Positions 1 to 9,397 are shown, numbered from the stretch's first letter. The stretch: 63,242 nt of DNA from Craurococcus roseus (GCF_039523795.1 NZ_BAAAFZ010000014.1:1-63242), one strand, 5' to 3'. A program made the numbers and translations. Notes: a model not told the origin generated them from the sequence alone.

Positions 1-1
1 G

Positions 2-385
2 CGCGCCCGCGCGCCGGGCCTCCGGGTCACGCTCGACCCGGTGGAGTTCCGCGGCCTGCGCTACCACGTCGGCGTCGCCTTCACCCTGTACGGGCCGGGG
101 GGCACCGGCGAGCTGGCGCGCGGCGGGCGCTACATGTCGCCGGGCGACGAGCCCTCCACCGGCATGACGCTGTACCCGAACGCCGTGCTGCGCGGCGCCC
201 CGGCCCCGGCGGCGCGGCCACGCCTCTTCGTGCCGGTCGACAGCCCGGACGACGCGGTCCGGGCGTTGCGGCGCGAAGGCTTCGCCACCGTGGCCGCGCT
301 TTCGGCGGCCGACACGCCGGAGCGGCTGCGCTGCACCCACGCCTTGCGCGACGGCCGCGCCGTGCCGCTCGCCGCGCGGACGTAG
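2..385 (+). CDS. hisZ: ATP phosphoribosyltransferase regulatory subunit, 3' end
   Basis: This is the C-terminal part of HisZ, cut by the left edge of the window; the frame is open from base 2. HisZ is a catalytically dead HisRS-like protein that pairs with short-form HisG for the first step of histidine synthesis. The visible segment has the class II synthetase-like motifs GVAFTLYGPG and ARGGRYM followed by a GMTLYPNAVL stretch seen in alphaproteobacterial HisZ. It lies 18 bp upstream of purA, the usual hisZ-purA arrangement in this class. A short-form hisG is present at 23 kb, consistent with the two-subunit enzyme. Confidence 0.85.
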   Translation, partial: RARAPGLRVTLDPVEFRGLRYHVGVAFTLYGPGGTGELARGGRYMSPGDEPSTGMTLYPNAVLRGAPAPAARPRLFVPVDSPDDAVRALRREGFATVAALSAADTPERLRCTHALRDGRAVPLAART

Positions 386-403
386 AAGAGAAGGTCCAGG
401 AGC

Positions 404-1699
404 ATGGCGAACGTCGCCGTCATCGGCGCGCAATGGGGCGACGAGGGCAAGGGCAAGGTGGTGGACTGGCTCGCCAGCCGCGCCGAGATCGTGGTGCGCT
501 TCCAGGGCGGGCACAACGCCGGGCACACGCTCGTCGTGGGGGACCAGACCTACAAGCTGAGCCTGCTCCCCTCCGGCCTGGTGCGCGGCAAGCTGGGCAT
601 CATCGGCAACGGCGTGGTGCTCGATCCGCAGGCGCTGCTGGACGAGATCGACCGCGTGGCCGCGCAGGGGCTCAAGGTGACGCCGGACACGCTGCGGATC
701 GCCGAGAACACGCCATTGATCCTGCCTGTCCACCCGGCGCTGGACCGGGCGCGGGAGGCGGCGCGCGGCGCGGGGGCGATCGGCACCACCGGGCGCGGGA
801 TCGGCCCCGCTTACGAGGACAAGGTGGCGCGGCGCGCGATCCGCCTTTGCGACCTGGCGGAGCCGGACACGTTTTCGGCCAAGCTGGACGAGTTGCTGCT
901 GCACCACAACACGCTGCTCCGCGGCCTCGGCGCGCCCGAATTCGCCAAGGACGAGTTGCTGTCCCTGCTGAACGGCTGGGCGCCGCGGCTGCTACCCTTC
1001 GCCGAAGCGGTCTGGGAGCGGCTGGACGAGGCGCGCCGCGCGAACGCCCGCGTGCTGTTCGAAGGCGCGCAGGCGGTGATGCTGGACGTGGACCACGGCA
1101 CCTACCCGTTCGTCACTTCCTCCAACACGGTGGCTGGCAGCGCGGCGGCGGGCGCGGGCATCGGGCCGGACGCCATCGGCACCGTGCTCGGCATTGCCAA
1201 GGCTTACACCACGCGCGTCGGCAGCGGCCCCTTCCCCACCGAGCTGCACGACGAGGTGGGCCGGGGTTTGGGCGACCGCGGGCGCGAGTTCGGCACCGTG
1301 ACCGGCCGCCGGCGCCGTTGCGGCTGGTTCGACGCCTGCATGGTGCGGCAGGCGGTGAAGCTCGGCGGCATCCAGGGCCTCGCGCTGACCAAGCTCGACG
1401 TGCTGGACGGGATGCCGCAACTGCGCGTCTGCACCGGTTACCGGATCGGGAGCCGCGGCGAGGTGGTGCGCCGCTTGCCGGCGGCGTCCGGCGCGCAGGC
1501 CGCGGCCGAGCCGGTCTACGAGGAGATGGAAGGCTGGAGCGGCTCCACGCGCGGCGCCCGCTCCTACGCCGACCTGCCGGCGGCGGCCGTGAAGTACGTC
1601 CGCCGCATCGAGGAGTTGGTCGAGGCGCCGGTGGTGCTGCTCTCGACCAGCCCCGAGCGCGACGACACCATCAGCCTGCGCGATCCCTTCGCCGATTGA
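404..1699 (+). CDS. purA: Adenylosuccinate synthetase
   Basis: PurA makes adenylosuccinate from IMP, aspartate and GTP in the cytoplasm, the first committed step to AMP. The protein is 431 residues, normal for the family. It opens with the GTP-binding loop GAQWGDEGKGK (residues 8-18). The segments GGHNAGHT, TTGRGIGPAYEDK, GAQAVMLDVDHGTYPFVTSSN and TRVGSGPFPTE are all intact. A purine-rich site precedes the ATG. It probably shares a transcript with hisZ just upstream and with the small secreted protein gene that starts 17 bp downstream. Confidence 0.98.
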   Translation: MANVAVIGAQWGDEGKGKVVDWLASRAEIVVRFQGGHNAGHTLVVGDQTYKLSLLPSGLVRGKLGIIGNGVVLDPQALLDEIDRVAAQGLKVTPDTLRIAENTPLILPVHPALDRAREAARGAGAIGTTGRGIGPAYEDKVARRAIRLCDLAEPDTFSAKLDELLLHHNTLLRGLGAPEFAKDELLSLLNGWAPRLLPFAEAVWERLDEARRANARVLFEGAQAVMLDVDHGTYPFVTSSNTVAGSAAAGAGIGPDAIGTVLGIAKAYTTRVGSGPFPTELHDEVGRGLGDRGREFGTVTGRRRRCGWFDACMVRQAVKLGGIQGLALTKLDVLDGMPQLRVCTGYRIGSRGEVVRRLPAASGAQAAAEPVYEEMEGWSGSTRGARSYADLPAAAVKYVRRIEELVEAPVVLLSTSPERDDTISLRDPFAD

Positions 1700-1716
1700 G
1701 CCGGAACCCGCCCGCC

Positions 1717-2016
1717 ATGCGCCTCGCCGCAGCCCTCGCCGCTTCCGTCGGCCTCGCCGCGCCCGCCCTGGCCGAGAAGGCCTGCTTCATCTCCTACAGC
1801 GGGTTCGAGGAGAAGATCGCCCACCTCGACATCGAGATCTGCCCCGGCGCGCCGATGAAGCCCGAGGAGGGCTTCTGCCGCATCGGCCTCGATGGCGGCG
1901 CGGTGCTGATCTACACCTTCCGCCACACGGACGCGGAGCCTTGCCTAGCGCGGGTGGACCGGTACGAGTTCAACGATTTCGTCGGCCGCTTCGGCGCCAC
2001 CTACGACAAGCCCTGA
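1717..2016 (+). CDS. Small secreted protein of unknown function
   Basis: A 99-residue protein with a clear Sec signal peptide (residues 1-19, cleavage predicted after APALA). The mature part has four cysteines that could form two disulfides in the periplasm. I do not recognise a domain. It follows purA by 17 bp and precedes the cinA-like gene by 13 bp, so it is likely cotranscribed. Codon use looks like that of its neighbours. Confidence 0.75.
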   Translation: MRLAAALAASVGLAAPALAEKACFISYSGFEEKIAHLDIEICPGAPMKPEEGFCRIGLDGGAVLIYTFRHTDAEPCLARVDRYEFNDFVGRFGATYDKP

Positions 2017-2029
2017 AAGGGCCGCGGCC

Positions 2030-2518
2030 TTGGAGACGTTGCTGCCGCTCGCGGAAAAGGCCGCCGCGCTGCTCAAGCCGCGCAACGAGACGGTCGCCGT
2101 GGCGGAATCCTCGGCCGGCGGGCTGGTGTGCGCGGCCCTGCTCGCGGTACCGGGCGCCTCGGCCTACTTCCGGGGCGGGGTCGTGGCCTACACGCGCGAG
2201 TCACGGCGCGTGCTGCTCGGCTTGTCGGACGCGGCGCTGGACGGTGTGCCGCCCAACTCCGAGCCGCTGGCGTCGCTGCTCGCGGAGGCGGCGCGGGACC
2301 AGCTCGGAACGGTTTGGGGGCTCGGCGAAACCGGCGCCGCCGGGCCGACCGGGAACCGCTATGGCCACCCGGCAGGGCGCGCCTGCCTCGCCGTGGCGGG
2401 TCCGGGGGGTTCACGCAGCGCCGCCTTGGAGAACGGCAGCGCCGACAGGCCGGCCAACATGCGCCTGTTCGGCGCGGAGCTCCTACGGTTGTTGATCGGG
2501 GCTTTGGAAGCCGCCTAA
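2030..2518 (+). CDS. CinA-family nicotinamide-nucleotide amidohydrolase
   Basis: A 162-residue stand-alone CinA C-terminal domain (PncC type), which deamidates nicotinamide mononucleotide to nicotinate mononucleotide in pyridine nucleotide recycling. The N-terminal AESSAGGL motif, the FRGGVVAYTRESR strand and the ETGAAGPTGN loop match the family, although AES-SAGG and GAAGPTG are diverged from the usual AESCTGG and GIAGPGG. The start is TTG, chosen because AAAGG lies about 10 bases upstream and the conserved N-terminus follows at once. Its stop overlaps the stop of the convergent membrane-protein gene. Confidence 0.85.
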   Translation: METLLPLAEKAAALLKPRNETVAVAESSAGGLVCAALLAVPGASAYFRGGVVAYTRESRRVLLGLSDAALDGVPPNSEPLASLLAEAARDQLGTVWGLGETGAAGPTGNRYGHPAGRACLAVAGPGGSRSAALENGSADRPANMRLFGAELLRLLIGALEAA

Positions 2519-2838
2519 GGCCCGGGCCGCCGGGCCACCACGAAAGGCGGGAGATTGCCGCCGTTGCGGGCGCGCAGCCGGCGCAGCCGCCACCAGATCG
2601 AAACGAAGGCCACCAGCCCGGCGCCGATGGCGACCGGCAAGAGCAGGCCGAGCAGCACGAAGGCGAGCGCCACGACGACCAGGCCGCCGGCGGCGACCGC
2701 CAGCAGCAAGGCAGCGCCACCGACCCGGGCGAGCGCCCGGTCGAGCCAGCCCTTCGGCGCCGCGGGTTCGCGGAAGCCGCCCTCGGGCGTCATGTCCAAT
2801 ATGGGCGGGCCAGGCCGCCAGCGCCGGTCGTGGTCCAT
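2515..2838 (-). CDS. Small two-TM membrane protein
   Basis: A 107-residue protein read from an ATG at 2838. Residues about 35-80 form two adjacent hydrophobic helices rich in Val, Leu and Ala, followed by a basic tail (WWRLRRLRARNGG), so the C-terminus is probably cytoplasmic. No family recognised. The 3' end overlaps the end of the convergent cinA-like gene by a few bases. A longer frame starting at 2958 would run into the lactate permease promoter region and is less likely. Confidence 0.6.
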   Translation of the reverse strand: MDHDRRWRPGPPILDMTPEGGFREPAAPKGWLDRALARVGGAALLLAVAAGGLVVVALAFVLLGLLLPVAIGAGLVAFVSIWWRLRRLRARNGGNLPPFVVARRPGP

Positions 2839-2956
2839 GGGTCCCAAATTGCCCCGCGGTGGAGCGCCTTCAAGCCCGGCGCGGGCCCGGCGCGGAACGA
2901 CGTACTCTGCTCGCCGTTTTTCAAGCCTGCACAGCGGACGAGGGGAGCGGCGCGGC

Positions 2957-4717
2957 ATGATGCCTTGGAACCAGAATTACGACCCTCTCGGCTCCATCCT
3001 GCTTTCCGCGCTGGTGGCGGCGCTGCCGGTGGCCACCATGCTGGTGGCGTTGGCCTTCCTGCACGTAAAGGCGCACATCGCCGCCATCGCGGCGCTCGCG
3101 GTGGCCTTCGTCACGGCCGCCTTCGTCTTCGGCATGCCCTTCGGCCTCGCGGCCCGGGCGGCCGGCTACGGCATCGCCTACGGCCTGTTCCCGATCGGCT
3201 GGATCGTGCTGAACATCATCTTCCTGTAACGGCTGACGGTGGAGCACGGCAGCTTCCGCACGCTGCAGGAAAGCATCGCGGGCATCACCCCGGACCGGCG
3301 GTTGCAGCTCCTGCTCATCGCCTTCGCCTTCGGCGCCTTCTTCGAGGGCGCGGCCGGCTTCGGCACGCCGGTCGCCGTGACGGCGGCGGTGCTGATCGGC
3401 CTCGGCTTCTCGCCGCTCGCAGCCTCCGGCCTGTCGCTCATCGCCAATACCGCGCCGGTCGCTTACGGCGCGCTGGGGACGCCGGTGATCGCGCTGGCGG
3501 CCGTGACCGGGCTGGACCTGCTGGACCTCTCGGCCATGATCGGGCGGCAGTTGCCGTTCTTCTCGCTGATCGTGCCCTTCTGGCTGATCTGGGCCTTCGC
3601 CGGGTTCCGCGGCATGGCGGAGATCTGGCCGGCCATCCTGGTCACGGGCGTCACCTTCGCGGTGCCGCAGTTCCTCGTCTCCAACTACCACGGGCCCTGG
3701 CTGGTGGACGTGATCGCGGCGCTGGTGTCCATGGCCTGCCTGATCGGCTTCTTGCGCGTCTGGCGGCCGGCGTAAATCTGGACCAGCCCGAGCCTGCGCG
3801 GGCACGAGGAGAAGGAACTGGCGACCGCGCGGGGCAGTGGCCCCAGCGGCGCGGGGGCGGCGGCCGGCCTGGCGCGGGAGGTGCCGGAGGAGATCGCCGT
3901 CACCGCCGTCGGCCGGGATGGCGCGGCCGTGGCGACTACGGTGGCCGATGGCGAGCCGGTCTGGAAGGCTTGGGTGCTCTGGCTGATCCTGACCGTCTTC
4001 GTCTTCCTTTGGGGCCTGCCGCAGGTGAAGACGGCCCTGAACGCCCTGTTCAACGCCAACTACACCTTCGAGGGCCTGCACCGCATGATCGTCAAGGTGC
4101 CGCCGGTGGTGGCGGCGCCGACGCCGGAGGCGGCGGTGTACGCCTTCAACATCCTGTCCATGACCGGGACGGGCATCCTGCTGTCGGCGATACTGGCCGG
4201 GGTGGTGATGGGCTTCGGGCCGGTGGCGCTGGTGCGCGAGTACGGCCGCACCATTTGGAAGGTGCGCTACTCGCTGCTGACCATCGCGGCCATGCTGGGA
4301 CTCGGCTACCTGACCCGGTACTCCGGCCTCGACGCCAGCATGGGCCTGGCCTTCGCGCAGACCGGGGTGCTCTACCCGCTCTTCGGCACGCTGCTCGGCT
4401 GGCTCGGCGTGGCGCTGACCGGCTCCGACACCGCCTCCAACGTCCTGTTCGGCGGCTTGCAGAAGATCACGGCGCAGCAGATCGGGCTGTCGCCGGTGCT
4501 GATGGCGGCGGCGAACTCCTCGGGTGGCGTGATGGGCAAGATGATCGACGCGCAGTCCATCGTGGTCGCCTCCACCGCCACCAACTGGTTCGGCCACGAG
4601 GGCGACATCCTGCGCTACGTCTTCTTCCACTCCATCGCGCTCGCGGTGCTGGTGGGGCTGCTGGTGACCTTGCAGGCCTACGTGCCGCCCTTCACCGGCC
4701 TCGTGATCCACGGATGA
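2957..4717 (+). pseudogene. lldP: L-lactate permease (LldP family) with two in-frame TAA codons
   Basis: The reading frame from the ATG at 2957 to 4717 is 587 codons, full length for the LldP/LctP permease family, which imports lactate or glycolate with protons. It has the family's many membrane helices and conserved segments such as FFEGAAGFGTPVA, ALTGSDTASNVLFG and NSSGGVMGKMID. The frame is interrupted by TAA at 3227-3229 (after IIFL, where a Tyr is usual) and TAA at 3773-3775 (before IWTSP). No frameshift is present and the sequence on both sides stays well conserved, so each stop needs only one base change. It is either a very recent pseudogene or holds two sequencing errors. Confidence 0.85.
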
Positions 4718-4727
4718 GGCCGCGCCC

Positions 4728-5150
4728 CTACTCGGGGCGCACGATGAGGGTGGTGCCGTCCACGCCCTCCACCCGCACCGGCACCGGCCCTTCCGGCACG
4801 CGCTGGTCGCGCGGCAGCCGGGCGGGCCAGTCGGAGTCGCCCACGCGGACGCGCAGGCCCGGGCCTTCGCCGGGAAGCAGCGTGCCGGTGCGGCCGATCA
4901 AGCCGGAGCCGGGCGTGTTCACCGTCGGCCTGGGGCGCTTCGAGCGGCGGCCCAGGCCGAACCAAACGCCGCCGGCAAGCAGCGCCAGGAAGAACAGCAC
5001 GGCCGCCCCGAAGCCCGGCGTGGCCACCAGCAGCAGGGCGCCGGTGCCGATGGCGGCGAGGCCGACCCAGAGCAGGAACACGCCGGGCAGGACGAGTTCG
5101 GCCACCAGCAGCAGCAGCCCGGCCAGGATCCAGATCAGCCCCGGTTCCAA
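4728..5150 (-). CDS. NfeD-family membrane protein
   Basis: A 140-residue protein with three or four membrane helices in residues 1-70 and a C-terminal OB-fold-like NfeD domain (TGTLLPGEGPGLRVRVG onward). NfeD proteins are partners of SPFH/stomatin proteins at the membrane, and here the gene starts 3 bp after the SPFH gene on the same strand, so the two form an operon and probably a complex. The start is TTG at 5150; no ATG lies nearby. The 3' end converges on the lactate permease gene. Confidence 0.9.
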   Translation of the reverse strand: MEPGLIWILAGLLLLVAELVLPGVFLLWVGLAAIGTGALLLVATPGFGAAVLFFLALLAGGVWFGLGRRSKRPRPTVNTPGSGLIGRTGTLLPGEGPGLRVRVGDSDWPARLPRDQRVPEGPVPVRVEGVDGTTLIVRPE

Positions 5151-5153
5151 GGC

Positions 5154-6149
5154 TCAGACTCCCGGCAGGCTGCTTGTCGCCGGCGGCGGCGTGCGCGGCG
5201 GCCGTGGAGCTTCGCTCGCCGGCCGGCCCTCCGCGGCGCCGCCGCCGCCGGCGCGCAGCAGTTCCAGGGCCCCGGTGATGCCGCCGGCGAGCGCGCTCGC
5301 CTCCACCGGCACCACCACGAGCTTGCTGGTCGGGTTGGACGCCAGCCCCTCGAACGCCTTCACGTACTTGTCGGCGATGAAGTAGCGGAGCGCCGCTTCG
5401 CCCGCGCCCGCGGCGGCCTGGGCGACCATCTCGGTCGCGCGCGCCTCGGCTTCCGCAAGCCTTTCGCGCGCTTCGGCGTCGCGGAGCGCCGCCTGCTGGC
5501 GGCCTTCGGCGGCCAGGATCAGCGCCTGCTTCTCGCCTTCGGCGCGCTGGATGGCGGCGGCGCGGTCGCCTTCCGCCCGCATCACCGTGGCGCGGCGCTC
5601 GCGCTCGGCGGTCATCTGGAGGTTCATGGCGCGGACGAGGTTCTCCGGCGGCTCCACCTTGCGGATCTCGACGCGGCCGACCTTGACGCCCCAGGGATCG
5701 GTGGCGCCGTCCAGCGTGACCAGGAGGTTGGTGTTGATGCGTTCCCGCCCGCTCAGCGTCGCGTCCAGGTCCATCTCGCCGATCACGGAGCGGATGTTGG
5801 TCATGGCCAGGGCCGCCAGCGCGCCGGTGAGGTCCTGCACCTGGTAGGCCGCCTTGGCCGCGTCCATCACGCGGTAGTAGACGATGCCGTCCACGGCCAC
5901 CGTGGCGTTGTCGCGGGTGATGACGGACTGCTCGGGGATGTCGAGCACCACCTCTTGCACGTTCATCTTGCGGCCGACGGTGTCGACGTAGGGGATGATG
6001 AGGTTCAGCCCCGGTTGCAGCAGCCGGGTGAAGGCGCCGAACCGCTCCACCGTCCACACCCAGCCCTGCGGCACCGTCTTGATGCCCTTCCAGGCGGTGA
6101 CGACGCCGAGCAGCAGCAGGACGAGGAAGATCACGGTCCCGGTGGTCAT
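5154..6149 (-). CDS. SPFH/stomatin-like membrane scaffold protein
   Basis: A 331-residue prohibitin-fold protein: one N-terminal membrane helix (residues 4-22), the SPFH/band 7 domain (about 25-190, with PQGWVWTVERFGAF, TRDNATVAVDGIVYYRV and the GRERIN region), then a long Ala/Glu/Arg coiled coil (AEGDRAAAIQRAEGEKQALI) and a Pro-rich tail. Such proteins oligomerise on the inner membrane and organise lipids or proteases. It is the first gene of a two-gene operon with NfeD. Upstream, the SDR gene is divergent. Confidence 0.93.
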   Translation of the reverse strand: MTTGTVIFLVLLLLGVVTAWKGIKTVPQGWVWTVERFGAFTRLLQPGLNLIIPYVDTVGRKMNVQEVVLDIPEQSVITRDNATVAVDGIVYYRVMDAAKAAYQVQDLTGALAALAMTNIRSVIGEMDLDATLSGRERINTNLLVTLDGATDPWGVKVGRVEIRKVEPPENLVRAMNLQMTAERERRATVMRAEGDRAAAIQRAEGEKQALILAAEGRQQAALRDAEARERLAEAEARATEMVAQAAAGAGEAALRYFIADKYVKAFEGLASNPTSKLVVVPVEASALAGGITGALELLRAGGGGAAEGRPASEAPRPPRTPPPATSSLPGV

Positions 6150-6254
6150 GGTCGCTCCGCTGCGGTTCCGGCACGACCATACCACGGCCGTGGCCGGTTC
6201 CGGCACCGCCCGCGGCGCCCTAGTCTCGCGCGGCAGGTGGCAGGGAGGGACGCG

Positions 6255-7037
6255 ATGCAGGGCAGCAAGACGCCGCTGACGGTGCGGCTGGACGGATTGC
6301 GGGTGGCGGTCAGCGCCGGAGCGGCCGGAATCGGCCGGGTGATGGCGGACAGCTTCACCGCCTGCGGCGCGCGGGTGTTCCTGTGCGACGTGGACCGCGA
6401 GGCGCTCGCCGCTTGCCCCCACCCGTCCGTGTTCGCGGACGTGGAAACGCCCGAGGGCTGCGACGCCTTCATGGACGCGGCGCTGTCGCACCTCGGCGGG
6501 CTGGACGCGCTGCTCAACAACGCCGGCATCGCCGGGCCGACGGCGCGGGTGGAGGACGTGGCGCCGGATGCGCTCTCTCGCACGTTGAAGATAGATTTGG
6601 AGGCGATGTTCCACTGCGCGCGCCGCGCCGTGCCGGCGCTGCGGGAGGCTGGCGGCGGCAGCATCGTCAATCTCTCCTCCGCGGCCGGGCGCTTCGGCTT
6701 CCCTCTGCGCAGCCCCTACGCCGCGGCGAAGTGGGGCGTGGTCGGCTTCACCAAGTCGCTCGCCATCGAGGTGGGCCCGGACGGCATCCGGGTGAACGCC
6801 ATCCTCCCCGGTCTGGTGGAGGGCGACCGCATCCGGCGCGTGATCGAGGCCAAGGCGCAGGCCCGGGGCGTCTCCTTCAAGGAGCAGGAGACGGAGTCGC
6901 TACGGAACGTCTCGCTCCGCTGCTACGTGACGCAGCAGGACATCGCCAACATGGCGCTGTACCTGTGCAGCCCCTTCGGCGCCACGGTCAGCGGGCAGGC
7001 GCTGGCGGTGGACGGCGACACGCAATCCCTGGTGTAG
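6255..7037 (+). CDS. SDR-family oxidoreductase
   Basis: A 260-residue classical short-chain dehydrogenase. The cofactor motif reads SAGAAGIG (about residues 20-27), with a D at the end of the second strand (FLCDVD) that favours NAD(H). NNAGIAG, NLSSAAGRFG and the catalytic YAAAK are present, and the usual VNAILPG turn follows. A strong site (AGGGAGGG) precedes the ATG. The MaoC gene starts 11 bp downstream, so they are an operon; together they suggest a hydratase/dehydrogenase step on an acyl or hydroxyacyl substrate. The substrate cannot be read from the sequence. Confidence 0.92.
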   Translation: MQGSKTPLTVRLDGLRVAVSAGAAGIGRVMADSFTACGARVFLCDVDREALAACPHPSVFADVETPEGCDAFMDAALSHLGGLDALLNNAGIAGPTARVEDVAPDALSRTLKIDLEAMFHCARRAVPALREAGGGSIVNLSSAAGRFGFPLRSPYAAAKWGVVGFTKSLAIEVGPDGIRVNAILPGLVEGDRIRRVIEAKAQARGVSFKEQETESLRNVSLRCYVTQQDIANMALYLCSPFGATVSGQALAVDGDTQSLV

Positions 7038-7048
7038 GAGGCGCCGCC

Positions 7049-7492
7049 TTGGAGCCCATCCGGTCTTTCGACGAACTGTCCGTCGGCCAGGAGTTCCGCT
7101 TCGGAACCATGGCCATGCCGCTGGACGAGGTGCTCGACTTCGCGCGGCGCTGGGACCCGCAGCCCTTCCACACGGACGAGGCGCGGGCGCGCGAGAGCCC
7201 CTACGGCGGGCTGATCGCCAGCGGCATCCACACCCTCGCCGCCGCCTTCGGCCACATGCTCCGGACCGGCTTCGTCGAGCAGGTCTCGATGGGCGGCACG
7301 GGCCTGGAGGTGCGCTGGCCGGCGCCGGTGCGGCCGGGCGACGAGATCGCCGTTTCCGGCCGGGTGGAGGAGCTGACGCCGAGCCGGAGCCGCCCCGACC
7401 GCGGGGCGGTGAAGGTCCGCTACACCGGCACACGCGTTTCGGACGGCGCGGTCGTGATCGAGATAACCGCGACGCACATCTTCAAGCGGTGA
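7049..7492 (+). CDS. MaoC-like (R)-hydratase family protein
   Basis: A 147-residue hot-dog fold protein. The hydratase signature is present: PQPFHTDEARARESPYGG followed by IASGIHTLA, which carries the catalytic Asp and His of (R)-specific enoyl-CoA hydratases. The TTG start at 7049 was chosen from the TAGGAGG site 8 bases upstream and the normal domain length. It is coupled to the SDR gene just upstream. It is a single-domain protein; whether the acyl group is bound to CoA or something else is unknown. Confidence 0.9.
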   Translation: MEPIRSFDELSVGQEFRFGTMAMPLDEVLDFARRWDPQPFHTDEARARESPYGGLIASGIHTLAAAFGHMLRTGFVEQVSMGGTGLEVRWPAPVRPGDEIAVSGRVEELTPSRSRPDRGAVKVRYTGTRVSDGAVVIEITATHIFKR

Positions 7493-7517
7493 GCGGGGCG
7501 GGGCGCCCTACCCCGCC

Positions 7518-8507
7518 TTAAAGTTTGACCTTCAGCAGGTTGCCCAGCTCGCCGATGATGCCGCGGCGGAAGGCGAGCACGCAGGCCACGAAGATCACGC
7601 CCTGGATCACCGTCACCCAAGCGCCGAGCTCGGCGAGGTAGTTCTGCATGGTGACGATCACCGCGGCGCCGATCACCGGGCCGAACACCGTGCCCAGGCC
7701 GCCTACCAGGGTCATCAGCACAACCTCGCCACTCATGGACCAGTGGACGTCGGTCAGCGTGGCGATGCCGAAGACGAGCGACTTGGTGGCGCCCGCCACG
7801 CCGGCGATGGCGGACGACAGGATGAAGGCGATCAGCTTGTAGTCGTCCGTCCTGTAGCCCAGCGAGGTGGTGCGCGGCTCGTTCTCACGGATGGCCTTCA
7901 GCACCTGGCCGAAGGGCGAGTGGACGATGCGGTGGATCAGCAGGAAGCCCGCCAGGAAGATGCCCGCGACGAACCAGTACATGCTCATGTCTTCGTCGAG
8001 CGGCACCGCGCCGAGGAGGTTGCCGCGCGGGATCGCCTGGATGCCGTCCTCGCCGCCGGTGAACGGCGCCTGGACGCAGAAAAAGTAGACCATCTGCGCC
8101 AAAGCCAAGGTGATCATGGCGAAGTAGATGCCCTGCCGGCGGATGGCGACCCAGCCGAAGGCCGCGCCGAGCAGGCCGGCGACGGCGCCGCCGCCCAGGA
8201 TGGCGAGTTCCGGCGACAGGCCCATGCTCTTCGCCGCGTACCCGGCGATGTAGCCGCCCATGCCGAAATAGGCGGCGTGGCCGAAGGACAGCAGCCCGAC
8301 GTAGCCGATGAGCAGGTTGAAGGCCAAGGCGAACAGGGCGAAGCAGAGCAGCTTCATCAGGAAGACGGGGTAGAGAACGAAGGGCGCCACGGCCAGGAAC
8401 ACGACCATGACGACCAACGCGCCCAACTGCGCCCGCGAGAAGCCCCAAACGCCCTCCTCGGACCTGGGGGCGGGCAGCGCGCCCGCGGTGATGGCGGTGT
8501 CGGACAT
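7518..8507 (-). CDS. livM: Branched-chain amino acid-type ABC transporter permease LivM
   Basis: A 329-residue permease with an acidic N-terminal extension and about eight to ten helices. The LivM hallmarks NLLIGYVGLLSFGHAAYFGMG and the cytoplasmic loop GQVLKAIRENEPRTTSLGY, which contacts the ATPases, are intact. It forms the inner-membrane channel with LivH. It is the last gene of the livGF-SBP-SBP-SBP-livHM run and lies 5 bp after livH. Its natural stop is TAA, which shows that TAA is an ordinary stop codon in this genome. Confidence 0.95.
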   Translation of the reverse strand: MSDTAITAGALPAPRSEEGVWGFSRAQLGALVVMVVFLAVAPFVLYPVFLMKLLCFALFALAFNLLIGYVGLLSFGHAAYFGMGGYIAGYAAKSMGLSPELAILGGGAVAGLLGAAFGWVAIRRQGIYFAMITLALAQMVYFFCVQAPFTGGEDGIQAIPRGNLLGAVPLDEDMSMYWFVAGIFLAGFLLIHRIVHSPFGQVLKAIRENEPRTTSLGYRTDDYKLIAFILSSAIAGVAGATKSLVFGIATLTDVHWSMSGEVVLMTLVGGLGTVFGPVIGAAVIVTMQNYLAELGAWVTVIQGVIFVACVLAFRRGIIGELGNLLKVKL

Positions 8508-8512
8508 GGGGC

Positions 8513-9397
8513 TCAAGCCCTCCCGAACAGGCCCGCTGGGCGCGCCAGCAGGACGATGACCATGATGACGAAGATCACGGTGGCGGAGGCCTCGGGGTAG
8601 AAGACCTTGGTCAGCCCCTCGACGATGCCCAGGCCGAAGCCGGTCAGCACCGCGCCGAGGATGGAACCCATGCCGCCGATCACCACCACCGCGAAGACCA
8701 CGATGATGAGGTTCGAGCCCATCTGCGGGTTCACCGAGTAGATGGGCGCCGCCAGCACGCCGCCGAGCGCGGCCAGCGCCACACCCGCGCCGTAGGTGAG
8801 CGTGACCATGCGCGGCACGTTCACCCCGAAGGCCTGCACGAGGGGCGCGTTCTCCGTCGCCGCCCGCAGGTAGGCGCCGAGTCGGGTCTTCTCGATGACC
8901 AGCCAGGTGGCGAGGCAGGCGACCAGCGCGAAGATCACCACCCAGCCCCGGTACACCGGCATGAACATGAAGCCGAGGTCCCACGACCCGGACAGCTCGG
9001 GCGGGATGCGGTAGGGCAGGCCGGAGGAGCCGAACTGGTTGCGGAACACCCCTTCGATCACCAGCGCCAAGCCGAAGGTGAGCAGCAGGCCATAGAGGTG
9101 GTCCAGCTTGTAGAGGCGGCTGATGAACAGCTTCTCCAACAAGACGCCGAACGCGCCGACGATGAAGGGCGCGAGGAGCAGCGCCCACCAGTAGCCGAGG
9201 TCCAGCCAGGTCAGCAGCATCCAAGCCACGAAGGCGCCCATCATGAACAGCGCGCCGTGGGCCATGTTGACGATGTTGAGCAGGCCGAAGATCACCGCCA
9301 GCCCGAGCGAGAGCATGGCGTAGAAGGCGCCGTTGATGAGGCCGAGCAGCAACTGCCCGAAGAGCAGCGGCAGCGGTATGCCGAAAATCTCGCCCAT
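8513..9397 (-). CDS. livH: Branched-chain amino acid-type ABC transporter permease LivH
   Basis: A 294-residue permease of the LivH family with the characteristic GLINGAFYAMLSLGLAVIFG helix, the NMAHGALFMMGAF segment and the coupling loop KTRLGAYLRAATENAPLVQAFG. It pairs with LivM to form the membrane channel. It starts 21 bp downstream of the first binding-protein gene and ends 5 bp before livM, so the genes are one operon. The GGMGSILGAVLTGFGLGIVEG end is typical. Confidence 0.95.
   Translation of the reverse strand: MGEIFGIPLPLLFGQLLLGLINGAFYAMLSLGLAVIFGLLNIVNMAHGALFMMGAFVAWMLLTWLDLGYWWALLLAPFIVGAFGVLLEKLFISRLYKLDHLYGLLLTFGLALVIEGVFRNQFGSSGLPYRIPPELSGSWDLGFMFMPVYRGWVVIFALVACLATWLVIEKTRLGAYLRAATENAPLVQAFGVNVPRMVTLTYGAGVALAALGGVLAAPIYSVNPQMGSNLIIVVFAVVVIGGMGSILGAVLTGFGLGIVEGLTKVFYPEASATVIFVIMVIVLLARPAGLFGRA

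Noticed and set aside
433..2016. Long frame overlapping purA in another phase
   Set aside because: It is an Arg/Gly-rich shadow of purA; only its last 99 codons after 1717 form a real protein with a signal peptide.
2921..4711. Long antisense frame over the lactate permease
   Set aside because: His/Gln/Arg-rich composition is typical of antisense shadows in GC-rich genes; no domain.
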